Source of the DNA: Alphaproteobacteria bacterium
GTDB taxonomy: Bacteria; Pseudomonadota; Alphaproteobacteria; ATCC43930; CGMCC-115725
DNA length: 8,024 bases
Assembly (NCBI GenBank): GCA_005884825.1
Contig: VAZT01000375.1
Location: forward strand, 1-8,024
Direction: 5' to 3'
Shown one piece after another: positions 1 through 6,976 of this stretch. Numbering within the stretch: the stretch's first letter is position 1; every line of letters begins with the position of its first letter. The notes beneath the pieces were generated by a model, which had not been told where the DNA came from, ran no database searches, and saw nothing but the letters and a program-made list of their open reading frames with translations. A program made the position numbers and the translations under genes.

Positions 1-1706
1 TCGACGAGATGCGTGATGAGCACCTCGCGCACATCGGCGCGCAGCCCCGTGACGACGTTGCGCTCGCCGCCTTCGATCCACAGCGGCTCGTGCCCGGAGA
101 CGACCGGAACGTAGTTCAAATTGTAGGCCGGCGGCGGTGAGCTCACCGCCCATTCGAGGGTGCCGGCATTCCACGGATTGGCGCCGGCTGCAGCGCCGTA
201 CCGCAGGCTCGTCACCACATTGCCGAGGAACACGATGACGCTGACGGCGATGAACACCACACCGACGCTCGCCAGCAGGTTCATCTCGTTCCAGCCGAGC
301 CCGTCGGGATAGGTATAGACGCGCCGAGGCATCCCGGCGAGGCCGAGCCAATGCATCGGGAAAAAAGTCATGTTGAAGCCGATGAAAAACAGCCAGAAGT
401 TCCACTTCCCGGCCGTGTCGCTCAGCATTCGCCCGGTGATTTTCGGGAACCAATAATAAAATCCGGCAAACAGCGGAAAAACCGACCCGCCGATGAGAAC
501 GTAATGCAGGTGTGCGACCACGAAAAACGTGTCGTGCACCTGCAGATCGAAGGGGACCGAGGCGACCATGACGCCGGTCAGACCGCCGAGCACAAACAGC
601 ACAATAAAGCCGAGCACAAAGAGCAGCGGCGTCCGGTAGACGAGCCGCCCCTCCCAGAGGGTGGCGAGCCAGCAGAAGATCTGGATGCCGCTGGGTATCG
701 CCACCATCATGCTGGCGCCGGTAAAAAAACTGGCGCCGAGCTGCGGCAAGCCGGTCGCGAACATGTGATGCACCCAGAGCCCGAACGCGAGAAACGCGGT
801 CGCGATCAAGGACAATACCAGCGGCAGGTATCCGAAAATCGGCCGGCGGGCGAAGGTCGGAATTATCGCCGAGACGACGCCCGTCGCCGGCAAGAAGATG
901 ATGTAAACCTCGGGATGGCCAAAGAACCAGAAAAGGTGCTGCCAGAGGAGAACGTCGCCGCCTTCGGCTGGGTTGAAGAAATGCGTGGCGACGAGACGGT
1001 CGGAGATCAACGCCGAGCTCGCCAGCATGACCGCCGGCATCGCGAATATAACCATGAAGGACGTGACGAGCTGCGCCCACACAAACAGCGGGATGCGGTT
1101 GATCGACATCCCCGGGGCGCGCATCTTGAAAATCGTGACGATCAGCTGCACGGCCACGGCCAAGGCCGAGACCTCGGAGAAGGTGATCATCTGGGCCCAG
1201 AAATCGGCGCGCTTGCCGGGCGAGTATTGCGGCCCGGATAGTGGTACATAGGCGAACCAGCCGACGTCGGGGCCGATGTTGAGCAGAAATGCAATGACCA
1301 GCATCAACCCGCCGAACAGCAAAAGCCAATAGCTGTACGCATTGAGGCGGGGAAACGCGATTTCCCGCGCTCCGACCATCAGCGGGACGAGATAGACCCC
1401 CAAGCCTTGGAAAATCGGCACCGCGAAGAGAAACATCATCGTCGTGCCGTGGGTCGTAAAAAGCTGGTTGTAAAGGTCCGGCCCGATCGCGTCGTTCTCT
1501 GGCGTGGCAAGTTGCCACCGCATGGCGGCCGCAAGAAGCCCGGCAAAAATAAAAAAGCCGAAGCAGGTGACGAGATAACGTTTGCCGATGGTCTTGTGGT
1601 CGGCGACGCTGAGCCAGCCGACGATCCCGCGCGGCACCGCCCAGGTTCGCTCGAGAAGCCGTTCCTGCGCTGGATCAGCTGTGCTGATATCGGCCGCTGG
1701 GCTCAC
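1..1706 (-). CDS. ctaD: Cytochrome c oxidase subunit I (haem-copper oxidase), 3' end beyond the window
   Basis: Catalytic membrane subunit of an A-type haem-copper oxidase; it reduces O2 to water and pumps protons. I translated 568 residues from the GTG at 1706 without a stop, and the C-terminus lies outside the window. All metal ligands are visible: low-spin haem His86 and His401, CuB ligands His264, His313 and His314, and haem a3 ligand His399. Tyr268 of GHPEVY is the expected cross-linked tyrosine, and Glu266 corresponds to the D-channel glutamate. By eye alignment with the Rhodobacter aa3 enzyme, D132 is Glu115, N121 is Val104, K362 is Gln342 and T359 is Ser339; N139 and S299 are kept. 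The GTG start follows the coxB stop by 10 bases and has AGGA 8 bases upstream; the upstream ATG at 1715 meets a stop after three codons. The sequence continues past the twelfth helix into a soluble segment, suggesting the C-terminally extended, coxN-like kind. The family call is certain; the subtype is inference. Confidence 0.97.
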   Translation of the reverse strand, partial: MSPAADISTADPAQERLLERTWAVPRGIVGWLSVADHKTIGKRYLVTCFGFFIFAGLLAAAMRWQLATPENDAIGPDLYNQLFTTHGTTMMFLFAVPIFQGLGVYLVPLMVGAREIAFPRLNAYSYWLLLFGGLMLVIAFLLNIGPDVGWFAYVPLSGPQYSPGKRADFWAQMITFSEVSALAVAVQLIVTIFKMRAPGMSINRIPLFVWAQLVTSFMVIFAMPAVMLASSALISDRLVATHFFNPAEGGDVLLWQHLFWFFGHPEVYIIFLPATGVVSAIIPTFARRPIFGYLPLVLSLIATAFLAFGLWVHHMFATGLPQLGASFFTGASMMVAIPSGIQIFCWLATLWEGRLVYRTPLLFVLGFIVLFVLGGLTGVMVASVPFDLQVHDTFFVVAHLHYVLIGGSVFPLFAGFYYWFPKITGRMLSDTAGKWNFWLFFIGFNMTFFPMHWLGLAGMPRRVYTYPDGLGWNEMNLLASVGVVFIAVSVIVFLGNVVTSLRYGAAAGANPWNAGTLEWAVSSPPPAYNLNYVPVVSGHEPLWIEGGERNVVTGLRADVREVLITHLV

Positions 1707-1714
1707 CGCGGCAT

Positions 1715-1718
1715 TCCT
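1715..1718 (-). promoter_or_regulatory. Ribosome binding site deciding the GTG start of ctaD
   Basis: AGGA on the minus strand lies eight bases ahead of GTG 1706 and overlaps the TAG stop of coxB (1719-1717). The upstream ATG at 1715 is followed within three codons by a stop, so the GTG is preferred. The arrangement implies that ctaD translation depends partly on ribosomes finishing coxB. Confidence 0.5.
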
Positions 1719-2617
1719 ATTCGAGATTGTCGAGATAGGCGAGGAGCGCCTGGAAATCCTCTGGCGGCAGTAGGTTTGGCGGCATTAGGTTACCGGGTTT
1801 CGGTGTCTGCGGGTCTAGGATCCAGCCGCCGAGGTGGCCACGCGTATTGGGCAGCCGCCCGGCCCCGATCGAGAGGCGGCTGGCGATATGGGTCAGGTCG
1901 GGTCCAGTCGTCGCGCCGGCGATGGTGCCCTGGATCGTATGACACATGACGCACGGCCCGCGAAGGAATACCTGCTGCCCACGCTGCTGCTCCTCATTCT
2001 GCGGGGTCCTTGCCGATTGGCGCTGCTTGTTTTCCCACTCGGCGAAGCTTTCCTTGGGCTCGGCGACGACAAAGAGCGCCATATGCGCGTGCTGAGCGCC
2101 GCAGAACTCGGCGCATTGCCCACGAAACGTCCCCGGCCGGTCGGCCGAGAGATAGAGCACGTTCACCTGCCCGGGGATGAGGTCCCTTTTACCGTGCAGG
2201 TTCGGAACCCAGAAGCTGTGTATCACATCATCCGCGCGCAAAATGATCCGTACCGTCTCGCCGACGGGAATGTGGATTTCGTTCGCGCTGACAAAGGAAT
2301 TGCTCGGCTCGGCCGCGAGGTACAACCGTCGCCGCGACGGCAGTCCCGACAAAGACGCCGATGCGGCGTTCGGCTGGCGCATGTGGCTGCGGTTCGGGCA
2401 CTGTCGAGAAATCATGACGACCACGGCGGCGCAACATCGCCCAGGCCAGCGCCAGTATGACCAGAATCCATACCGCGGCACTGACCCAGAACAGCAGCAG
2501 CCATATGCGGTGAATTGCAGTTGCACTGACTCCGGCCGGGTCGAGCGCCGTTTGTATGCCGCTACAGTTGCTCAACAGAATGCAACACCCGGTGCAGTAC
2601 CAAATCCGTACGAACAT
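1717..2617 (-). pseudogene. coxB: Cytochrome c oxidase subunit II with fused cytochrome c domain, disrupted by an internal frameshifting deletion
   Basis: Subunit II accepts electrons at CuA and passes them to subunit I. From the ATG at 2617 the product has a lipoprotein-like leader (LSNC, Cys18), one membrane helix (about residues 37-61) and the start of a second (from about residue 85). After the Val codon at 2326-2324 homology jumps frame: the conserved sequence resumes at the Tyr codon 2322-2320 and continues to the stop at 1717. The resumed part (201 residues) has all CuA ligands (His35, Cys70, Glu72, Cys74, His78, Met81 of that part) and a C-terminal cytochrome c domain with CVMCH (124-128) and likely distal Met180. 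Missing are most of helix two and the GHQWWW-type entry motif, about 35 residues. As read, translation ends at 2228 after 129 residues. The start overlaps the cytochrome gene stop (TGATG), implying coupling. The well-kept flanks suggest recent loss or an assembly error. Programmed frameshifting could not restore the missing part. Confidence 0.85.
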
Positions 2618-3195
2618 CAGTCAGTGCCGAGCGCGCTCGGCGGCGTCCCGGTCTGCTTGGGCGGCATGCGCTCGGTTTCGTTTTCCGGGTTTTTGACCGC
2701 CATATGATCGGGCCGTCCCGGCGCAACATCCTTGGCCAGCAATCCGCTCATCGAGCGGACATAGGCTGCGAGCTCCCACACCTGCTGCTCGGGAATTTTG
2801 CCGCGGAAGGACGGCATGCCGTTCGGCCGTCCTTCGAGTATCGTGGCGACGATATTGGCCGGATCACTGCCATAAACCCATTTGCCGTCCATCAGCGGCG
2901 GCCCCATCCCGCCACCGCCGTTGGAGTGACAGCCGTTGCAGTTGTAGGCGCGGAACAGCTGCTGCCCCTGCGCGACGGCGTGGGCGTTGCTCTCGTAATC
3001 GTTGCGGGTCTGCACCGCCAGTCTCGGCATGCCGGGCTGGATCGGGCTCATATGGATCGTGTTCGTCAGCGCCGCTTCCGGCGGCTTGGGCCGGAACTGG
3101 CGTTCCTCGCGTTCGCAGGCGGCGACGGCCAGCGCACAGAAGGCGACAAGAAGAATTGGCGCGCCCGAATGGCTATTGGCGAAGAGCGAACACAT
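2617..3195 (-). CDS. Membrane-anchored (lipoprotein) mono-haem cytochrome c
   Basis: A 192-residue c-type cytochrome, probably the electron shuttle between the PQQ dehydrogenase and the oxidase. A hydrophobic leader (about 13-26) ends in VAAC, a lipobox, so Cys27 is likely lipid-modified and the protein tethered to the periplasmic face. The haem site is CNGCH (Cys86, Cys89, His90), followed by a glycine run and GPP. Met127 in NGMPSF is the likely distal haem ligand. After about residue 155 comes a proline-rich, charged, probably disordered tail. ATG 3195 lies 23 bases inside the end of the dehydrogenase gene. It is the only ATG ahead of the leader, although the n-region lacks a basic residue, so the exact start is not certain. 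The gene ends in TGATG shared with coxB. Cytochromes of this form (GGGGMGPPLMD, then NGMPSFRGKI) are familiar beside cytochrome-fused oxidase genes. The specific partner is inferred from position. Confidence 0.92.
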   Translation of the reverse strand: MCSLFANSHSGAPILLVAFCALAVAACEREERQFRPKPPEAALTNTIHMSPIQPGMPRLAVQTRNDYESNAHAVAQGQQLFRAYNCNGCHSNGGGGMGPPLMDGKWVYGSDPANIVATILEGRPNGMPSFRGKIPEQQVWELAAYVRSMSGLLAKDVAPGRPDHMAVKNPENETERMPPKQTGTPPSALGTD

Positions 3196-5011
3196 AGAGC
3201 GTTCCGCCCCGCGCGGTCTTATCCGGCAGATCCCTCATCGCATTGACGAAGCCCAAAGCTGCGCTGCCGTCACGCGGGTCGAGACCGCCGGCGACGATCG
3301 CGCCGGACCAGCCGCCGACACCCGACAGGATTGCTACGTACTCATTGCCGTCGGGCCCGCGATAGACCGTTGGTTGACCGATAATGCCGGAGCCTGTCTT
3401 GAATTTCCAAAGCTCTTTCCCGGTTTCCGCGTTCACTGCTTTGAACCAACCCTCCATTGTTCCATAGAACACGACCCCGCCGGCGGTCACCGCTGCTCCG
3501 CTCCAGGCCGGGAAGTCTTCATCGATGCCCCAGACCTCCTCGCCCTTGGCGACATCCCAGGCCGAAAACTTGCCGCGGTGCCCGCCCGGTCCGGCGTTCA
3601 TCCGCACGTCCATCCCGACATAGGGCGTGCCCGCTATATAGCTGGTCTGCGTCGCTTCGACGTCCTGGCAGAGATTGTTATGCGGGATGTAGAGGAATTT
3701 GGTCTTTGGCGAAAACGCGGAGGGCTGCCAGTCCTTCGCGCCGGGCGAAGCGGGGCAGCCGTTTCGTACGACCTGCCCGGGTATCGGCTTTGCCGCCGGG
3801 TTGTATTGCAGCCTGCCGGTCTCGAGGTCGACGCCAGTCGAAGTAGTGATCGGCGCAAAGGGCTTTGCGTACAGCACCTCGCCGGTGCCGCGATCCATCA
3901 GATAAAGATACCCGTTGCGGTCGGGGTGGACGAGCAATTTGCGGGCTTTGCCGCCGTAATCGAGATCGACGAGAACGCTCTCGTTGACTCCGTCGTAATC
4001 GTGCAGATCGTGCGGCGACCACTGGTAAAACCAGCGCGCCTGCCCGGTATCGAGATCGCGCGCGAAAATGCCCGAGGTCCATTTGTTGTCGCCCGGACGC
4101 TGGTCGGGATTCCAAGGCCCGGGATTAGCGGTACCGTAATAGACGAGGTTGGCGGCGGGATCGTAAGTCACCCAGCCCCACACCGTGCCGCCGCCGATTT
4201 TCCACGCTTCCGGCGGCCACGATTTGACCCCGAGATCCGTGCCGCGGTCCTGCTCATAAAATGGATGGAATTGATCGCCGATCAGCACATCGGCATCGGG
4301 GCCGGTACTGTAGGCGCGCCACGCGATTTTGCCCGTGCTCGCGTCGAGCGCGGTGATCCAGCCGCGCACCCCCATTTCGCCGCCGCTGTTGCCGACCAGG
4401 ACTTTGTCTTTAACGACCAGCGGCGCCATTGTCATCGTCTCGCCTTGGCTGATGTCGCCGAGCTTGGCGCGCCAGACCTCCCGTCCGGTGTTGGCGTCGA
4501 CCGCGATCGCCTGGTCGTCGAGCGTGTTGAAGAACACCTTGCCGCCGGCGTAAACCGCGCCGCGATTAACGGTGTCGCAGCATGCCACCCCTTGCGCGGC
4601 GGCAGCGGGCTGGGGCTCGAATTTCCATTTGAGCGGACCGCCCGGCTTGGTGAGGTCGATCGCGTAAAGGATATTGGGGTAGGGCGTGACGACAAACATC
4701 GTGTTGTCGGCGACAATCGGTGCAGCTTCCTGGCCGCGCAGCACGCCGACCGAGAAGGTCCAAGCAACCTGCAGATTTTTGGCGTTATCGACGTTTATCT
4801 GATCGAGCCCGCTGAAACGGTGTCCGGCGTAATTCTTCCCCGGCATGACCCATTGCCCGTCCTCCTCGGGGTCCGCTGCTTGCGCCGGTGAGCCAAGGCA
4901 CAGCAATGCCGCGAGTGCGATGCCGACGCCAACCCGCCGCCATCGTGGCTGCGGTGACCCGCCCCTCGTGCTTGCTTTTATTCTCATTCCGCGGGTGTCG
5001 CCCGAGATCAC
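3173..5011 (-). CDS. PQQ-dependent methanol/ethanol-family alcohol dehydrogenase, XoxF-like
   Basis: Periplasmic quinoprotein that oxidises an alcohol to the aldehyde and passes electrons to cytochrome c. It is 612 residues from GTG 5011, the normal family length, with an eight-bladed propeller. A signal peptide is visible (hydrophobic 28-40, cleavage after AQA near 45). Seen in the sequence: the adjacent disulfide Cys144-Cys145 that sits over PQQ, catalytic Glu212 in SGGEMGVRG, Trp278 (stacks on PQQ), Asn296 in NPGPWN, catalytic Asp338 and Arg365 in HPDRNG, plus a second Cys pair (419, 448). Asp340, two residues after the catalytic Asp, is the extra metal ligand found in lanthanide-dependent XoxF and PedH/ExaF enzymes and is Ala in calcium MxaF. 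GTG 5011 has GAGG three bases upstream; ATG 4987 (604 residues, no clear ribosome site) is an alternative. The 74 bases upstream of the gene may hold its promoter. It heads the oxidase operon. The substrate cannot be read from sequence. Confidence 0.95.
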   Translation of the reverse strand: MISGDTRGMRIKASTRGGSPQPRWRRVGVGIALAALLCLGSPAQAADPEEDGQWVMPGKNYAGHRFSGLDQINVDNAKNLQVAWTFSVGVLRGQEAAPIVADNTMFVVTPYPNILYAIDLTKPGGPLKWKFEPQPAAAAQGVACCDTVNRGAVYAGGKVFFNTLDDQAIAVDANTGREVWRAKLGDISQGETMTMAPLVVKDKVLVGNSGGEMGVRGWITALDASTGKIAWRAYSTGPDADVLIGDQFHPFYEQDRGTDLGVKSWPPEAWKIGGGTVWGWVTYDPAANLVYYGTANPGPWNPDQRPGDNKWTSGIFARDLDTGQARWFYQWSPHDLHDYDGVNESVLVDLDYGGKARKLLVHPDRNGYLYLMDRGTGEVLYAKPFAPITTSTGVDLETGRLQYNPAAKPIPGQVVRNGCPASPGAKDWQPSAFSPKTKFLYIPHNNLCQDVEATQTSYIAGTPYVGMDVRMNAGPGGHRGKFSAWDVAKGEEVWGIDEDFPAWSGAAVTAGGVVFYGTMEGWFKAVNAETGKELWKFKTGSGIIGQPTVYRGPDGNEYVAILSGVGGWSGAIVAGGLDPRDGSAALGFVNAMRDLPDKTARGGTLYVFALRQ

Positions 5012-5085
5012 ACACCTCAGGTCAACAAAGCCTTTCCTAGCGAGTTCCCGCCAAAATCGAGTGACGGAATAAAACTATACCGCTT

Positions 5086-6102
5086 CTACTCGTCTTCCTC
5101 GAAGCCGGCGATCGCCAGGGCCCGCGTGCGGTAGCCCTTCTTCGCCGCGTAATGAACGAGCGCTTCCTCGCGCCCGTGCGTCACCCAGACCTCCTCGGCA
5201 GCGACCTCATCGATCGTGGCCGTCAGCTCGTCCCAGTCGGCGTGATCGGAGATCACAAGCGGCAGCTCGACGCCGCGCGCTTTGGCGCGCTGGCGCACCC
5301 GCATCCAGCCTGACGCCATTGCGACGAGCGGGTCCGGCAGCCGCCGCGACCAGCGGTCGGTGGTCGCCGCGGGCGGCGCCAGCACGATGCGGCCCTTGAG
5401 CGCCTCGCGCGCCGCGTCGGCCCAAGGCAGCACCGGCCCGAGCGGCACCCCAAAGCGTTCATAGAGCTCGGTCAGCGCCATCAGCGCGCCGTGCAGATAG
5501 ACCGGCTCCTCGTATCCCGCGCGCCGCAACAGCGCCAGAAACCGCTGGCACTTGCCCAGCGCATAGACCCCAACGACGTGACAGCGGTCGGGAAAAAGCG
5601 ATAGCGAATGCAGTAGCTTGTCGATCTCGATCTGGTCAGGCGGATGGCGGAAGACCGGCAATCCGAAGGTAGCCTCCGTGATGAAGAGATCGCAGTTGCA
5701 TGGCTCAAAGGGCGCGCAAGTCGGGTCCGCCCGGCGCTTGTAGTCGCCGGAGACGACGACCCGCGCGCCGCGGTAGTCGAGCACGATTTGCGCGCTGCCC
5801 AGCACGTGGCCGGCGGGGAGGAGACGCACCCCGACCCCGTCGATTGCGATGGGCTCGCCATAGTCGATCGGCTGGAGCGAACCTCCGGCCAGCTCGCCGT
5901 AACGCGACTGCATGATAGCGATGGTGCCCGGCGTCGCGAGCACGCGCTCGTTGCCCGGCCGGGCGTGGTCGCCGTGCCCGTGCGTGACGATGGCGCGCGG
6001 CACCGGGAGCAGCGGGTCGATATGAAAGCCGCCGGGCTCGCAATAGAGCCCGGCCGGGGTCGTCTTGATCCAGGATTCAGGGCGCGCGGGGGAGGAGTAC
6101 AT
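5086..6102 (-). CDS. Ligase-associated-type DNA exonuclease (metallo-beta-lactamase/beta-CASP fold)
   Basis: A 338-residue metal-dependent nuclease related to mRNA 3'-end processing factors. In bacteria this subfamily is called ligase-associated DNA exonuclease because it usually sits with an ATP-dependent DNA ligase, an Lhr-like helicase and a metallophosphoesterase, in a presumed DNA repair set. The metal-binding motifs are present: HGHGDHA (residues about 41-47), GHVLGSAQ, the aspartate of VSGDYKRR and the histidine of SDHADW near the end. Other subfamily marks are the opening TPAGLYCEPGGFHIDP, ITEATFGLPVF, and ASGWMRVR. There is no signal peptide, so it is cytoplasmic. ATG 6102 fits the usual N-terminus, though the bases upstream are pyrimidine-rich with no Shine-Dalgarno. 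It lies 16 bases after the Crp gene stop, so the two are probably co-transcribed. None of its usual partners is visible here. The family call is firm; the role is from family knowledge. Confidence 0.93.
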   Translation of the reverse strand: MYSSPARPESWIKTTPAGLYCEPGGFHIDPLLPVPRAIVTHGHGDHARPGNERVLATPGTIAIMQSRYGELAGGSLQPIDYGEPIAIDGVGVRLLPAGHVLGSAQIVLDYRGARVVVSGDYKRRADPTCAPFEPCNCDLFITEATFGLPVFRHPPDQIEIDKLLHSLSLFPDRCHVVGVYALGKCQRFLALLRRAGYEEPVYLHGALMALTELYERFGVPLGPVLPWADAAREALKGRIVLAPPAATTDRWSRRLPDPLVAMASGWMRVRQRAKARGVELPLVISDHADWDELTATIDEVAAEEVWVTHGREEALVHYAAKKGYRTRALAIAGFEEDE

Positions 6103-6118
6103 TAGAAGAAGGAGAAAG

Positions 6119-6814
6119 TCAGATCAGGCGCCTCAGCGCCTCGATGTCACGGATAAAAACCGACGCTTTGCCGAGATCTATCAGGCCCTGGCGATGCCAA
6201 TTCTGCAGAATTTTATTGACGCTCTCCCGGCTGCCTCCGGCCATGTTGCCAAGTTCTCTCTGCGAGACGTGAAGCTCCACGGAAGTGCTTTGCAGCCCGT
6301 GCAGGCCGACGCTTTCGGCAAGGTGCAGCAATCTCTTTGCGAGCCGCCACTCGAGATGCCGAAACATCACATCCTCGACTTGTTCGCTCGTCTGCCGCAG
6401 GCGCTGACACAGGATTCTGAGCATGATCATGCACAGATCCGCCCGATTTTCGAGCAGGTGCAAGAAATCCCGGCGGTTCAACACCAAGAGCTCGCAGTCG
6501 GTCATCGCAGTCGCATCCGCGCTGCGTTCTTCGCCGTCGAGGACCGCTATTTCGCCAAAGATTTCACCGGCATTGATAATATTAAATACGATTTCCTTGC
6601 CTTCGTTGGAAAGCGAGCTGATCTTGATGCTTCCGCGCAATACGGCCACCAAGCTTTGGCCGGGCGCCCCTTTGGCAAAGATCTCGCGGCCGGACGGATA
6701 GCGTTCGACCCGGGAGTAACTTATCAGAGAGTCTATTTCGCTGGCGCTCAGCTTCCCGAATAGGAGATGACGTTCGAAGATCTGCCGTTTTTCCTGATGC
6801 GTTGGGGAGTTCAT
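6119..6814 (-). CDS. Crp/Fnr-family transcription regulator of the cAMP-binding CRP kind
   Basis: A 231-residue regulator with an N-terminal cyclic-nucleotide-binding domain (about 15-125), a dimer helix (about 125-155) and a C-terminal winged helix-turn-helix (about 178-230). Aligned by eye with E. coli CRP, every main cAMP contact is kept: Glu88 in GEIA, Arg97 and Ser98 in ERSADA, and Thr142-Ser143 in RQTSEQV. The recognition helix SRESVNKIL resembles CRP SRETVGRIL, with Arg196 and Glu197 kept and Lys201 in place of R185, so the operator half-site may be TGTGA-like. The cysteine cluster that holds the iron-sulfur centre in FNR is absent, arguing against oxygen sensing of that type. ATG 6814 is preceded by AAGGA six bases upstream, a strong ribosome site. 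It lies next to the exonuclease gene and is divergent from the nucleotide cyclase at 7341, a likely source of its ligand. cAMP binding is a strong inference; the target genes are unknown. Confidence 0.95.
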   Translation of the reverse strand: MNSPTHQEKRQIFERHLLFGKLSASEIDSLISYSRVERYPSGREIFAKGAPGQSLVAVLRGSIKISSLSNEGKEIVFNIINAGEIFGEIAVLDGEERSADATAMTDCELLVLNRRDFLHLLENRADLCMIMLRILCQRLRQTSEQVEDVMFRHLEWRLAKRLLHLAESVGLHGLQSTSVELHVSQRELGNMAGGSRESVNKILQNWHRQGLIDLGKASVFIRDIEALRRLI

Positions 6815-6820
6815 CGCAAT

Positions 6821-6825
6821 TCCTT
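6821..6825 (-). promoter_or_regulatory. Ribosome binding site of the Crp-family gene
   Basis: AAGGA on the minus strand lies six bases ahead of the ATG at 6814. It is the clearest Shine-Dalgarno sequence in the window and fixes the start of the regulator gene. Confidence 0.6.
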
Positions 6826-6856
6826 ACAGCCACGATCAAGAAGGCCGGGAAACTCT

Positions 6857-6874
6857 CTCTTGCCGGGGCAAGAG
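6857..6874. repeat. Perfect inverted repeat upstream of the Crp gene, possible operator
   Basis: CTCTTGCC and GGCAAGAG form an exact 8-base inverted repeat around a 2-base centre. It lies 43 to 60 bases upstream of the regulator start codon, a position typical of an operator for a dimeric regulator. There is no T-run after it on either strand, so it is not a simple terminator. It does not match the TGTGA/TCACA or TTGAT/ATCAA half-sites of CRP or FNR. The function is unknown. Confidence 0.35.
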
Positions 6875-6950
6875 CCAGGGTTGGATGTCCGCCGCGTTGA
6901 GCTTTTTATGCCCGAGCGCAACTTATCATATTGACGAATGTCGGATTAAC

Positions 6951-6976
6951 CCTTTTCCGTCGGGGAAGGTATTTTT
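6951..6976 (+). terminator. Terminator-like hairpin with no gene upstream on its strand
   Basis: CCTTTTCC (6951-6958) can pair along its whole length with GGGGAAGG (6962-6969), including two G-U pairs, across a 3-base loop. It is followed by TATTTTT. This is the form of an intrinsic terminator for plus-strand transcription. No plus-strand gene is visible upstream, so it would end a short unannotated transcript or act as a leader attenuator ahead of the cyclase. The stem is modest in strength. Confidence 0.35.

Noticed and set aside
351..1241. 296-codon plus-strand open frame opposite ctaD
   Set aside because: It is a shadow of the oxidase subunit I gene. The product is full of charged residues with no motif, as expected from the complement of membrane-helix codons.
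2324..2526. In-frame ATG at 2526 as a true start of the distal part of subunit II
   Set aside because: The residues it adds before position 2322 match no family sequence and come from the wrong frame of the N-terminal part. There is no ribosome site, and the product would still lack the second membrane helix.
3002..4891. 629-codon plus-strand open frame opposite the dehydrogenase
   Set aside because: It lies wholly antisense to the motif-rich PQQ dehydrogenase and cytochrome genes. No domain is recognisable and it has no plausible start context.
5012..5085. Sigma-54-like element (TGGCGGGAACTCGC on the minus strand) and a -10-like TATAGT ahead of the dehydrogenase
   Set aside because: The GG and GC of the sigma-54-like element are one base too close, and the -12 part is poor. 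TATAGT (5079-5074) lacks a convincing -35 at 16-18 bases. A promoter is likely nearby but not assigned.
6931..6944. FNR/FixK-like TTGAC-N4-GTCGG
   Set aside because: The right half matches only three of five bases of the symmetrical form, and the nearby regulator lacks FNR cysteines.
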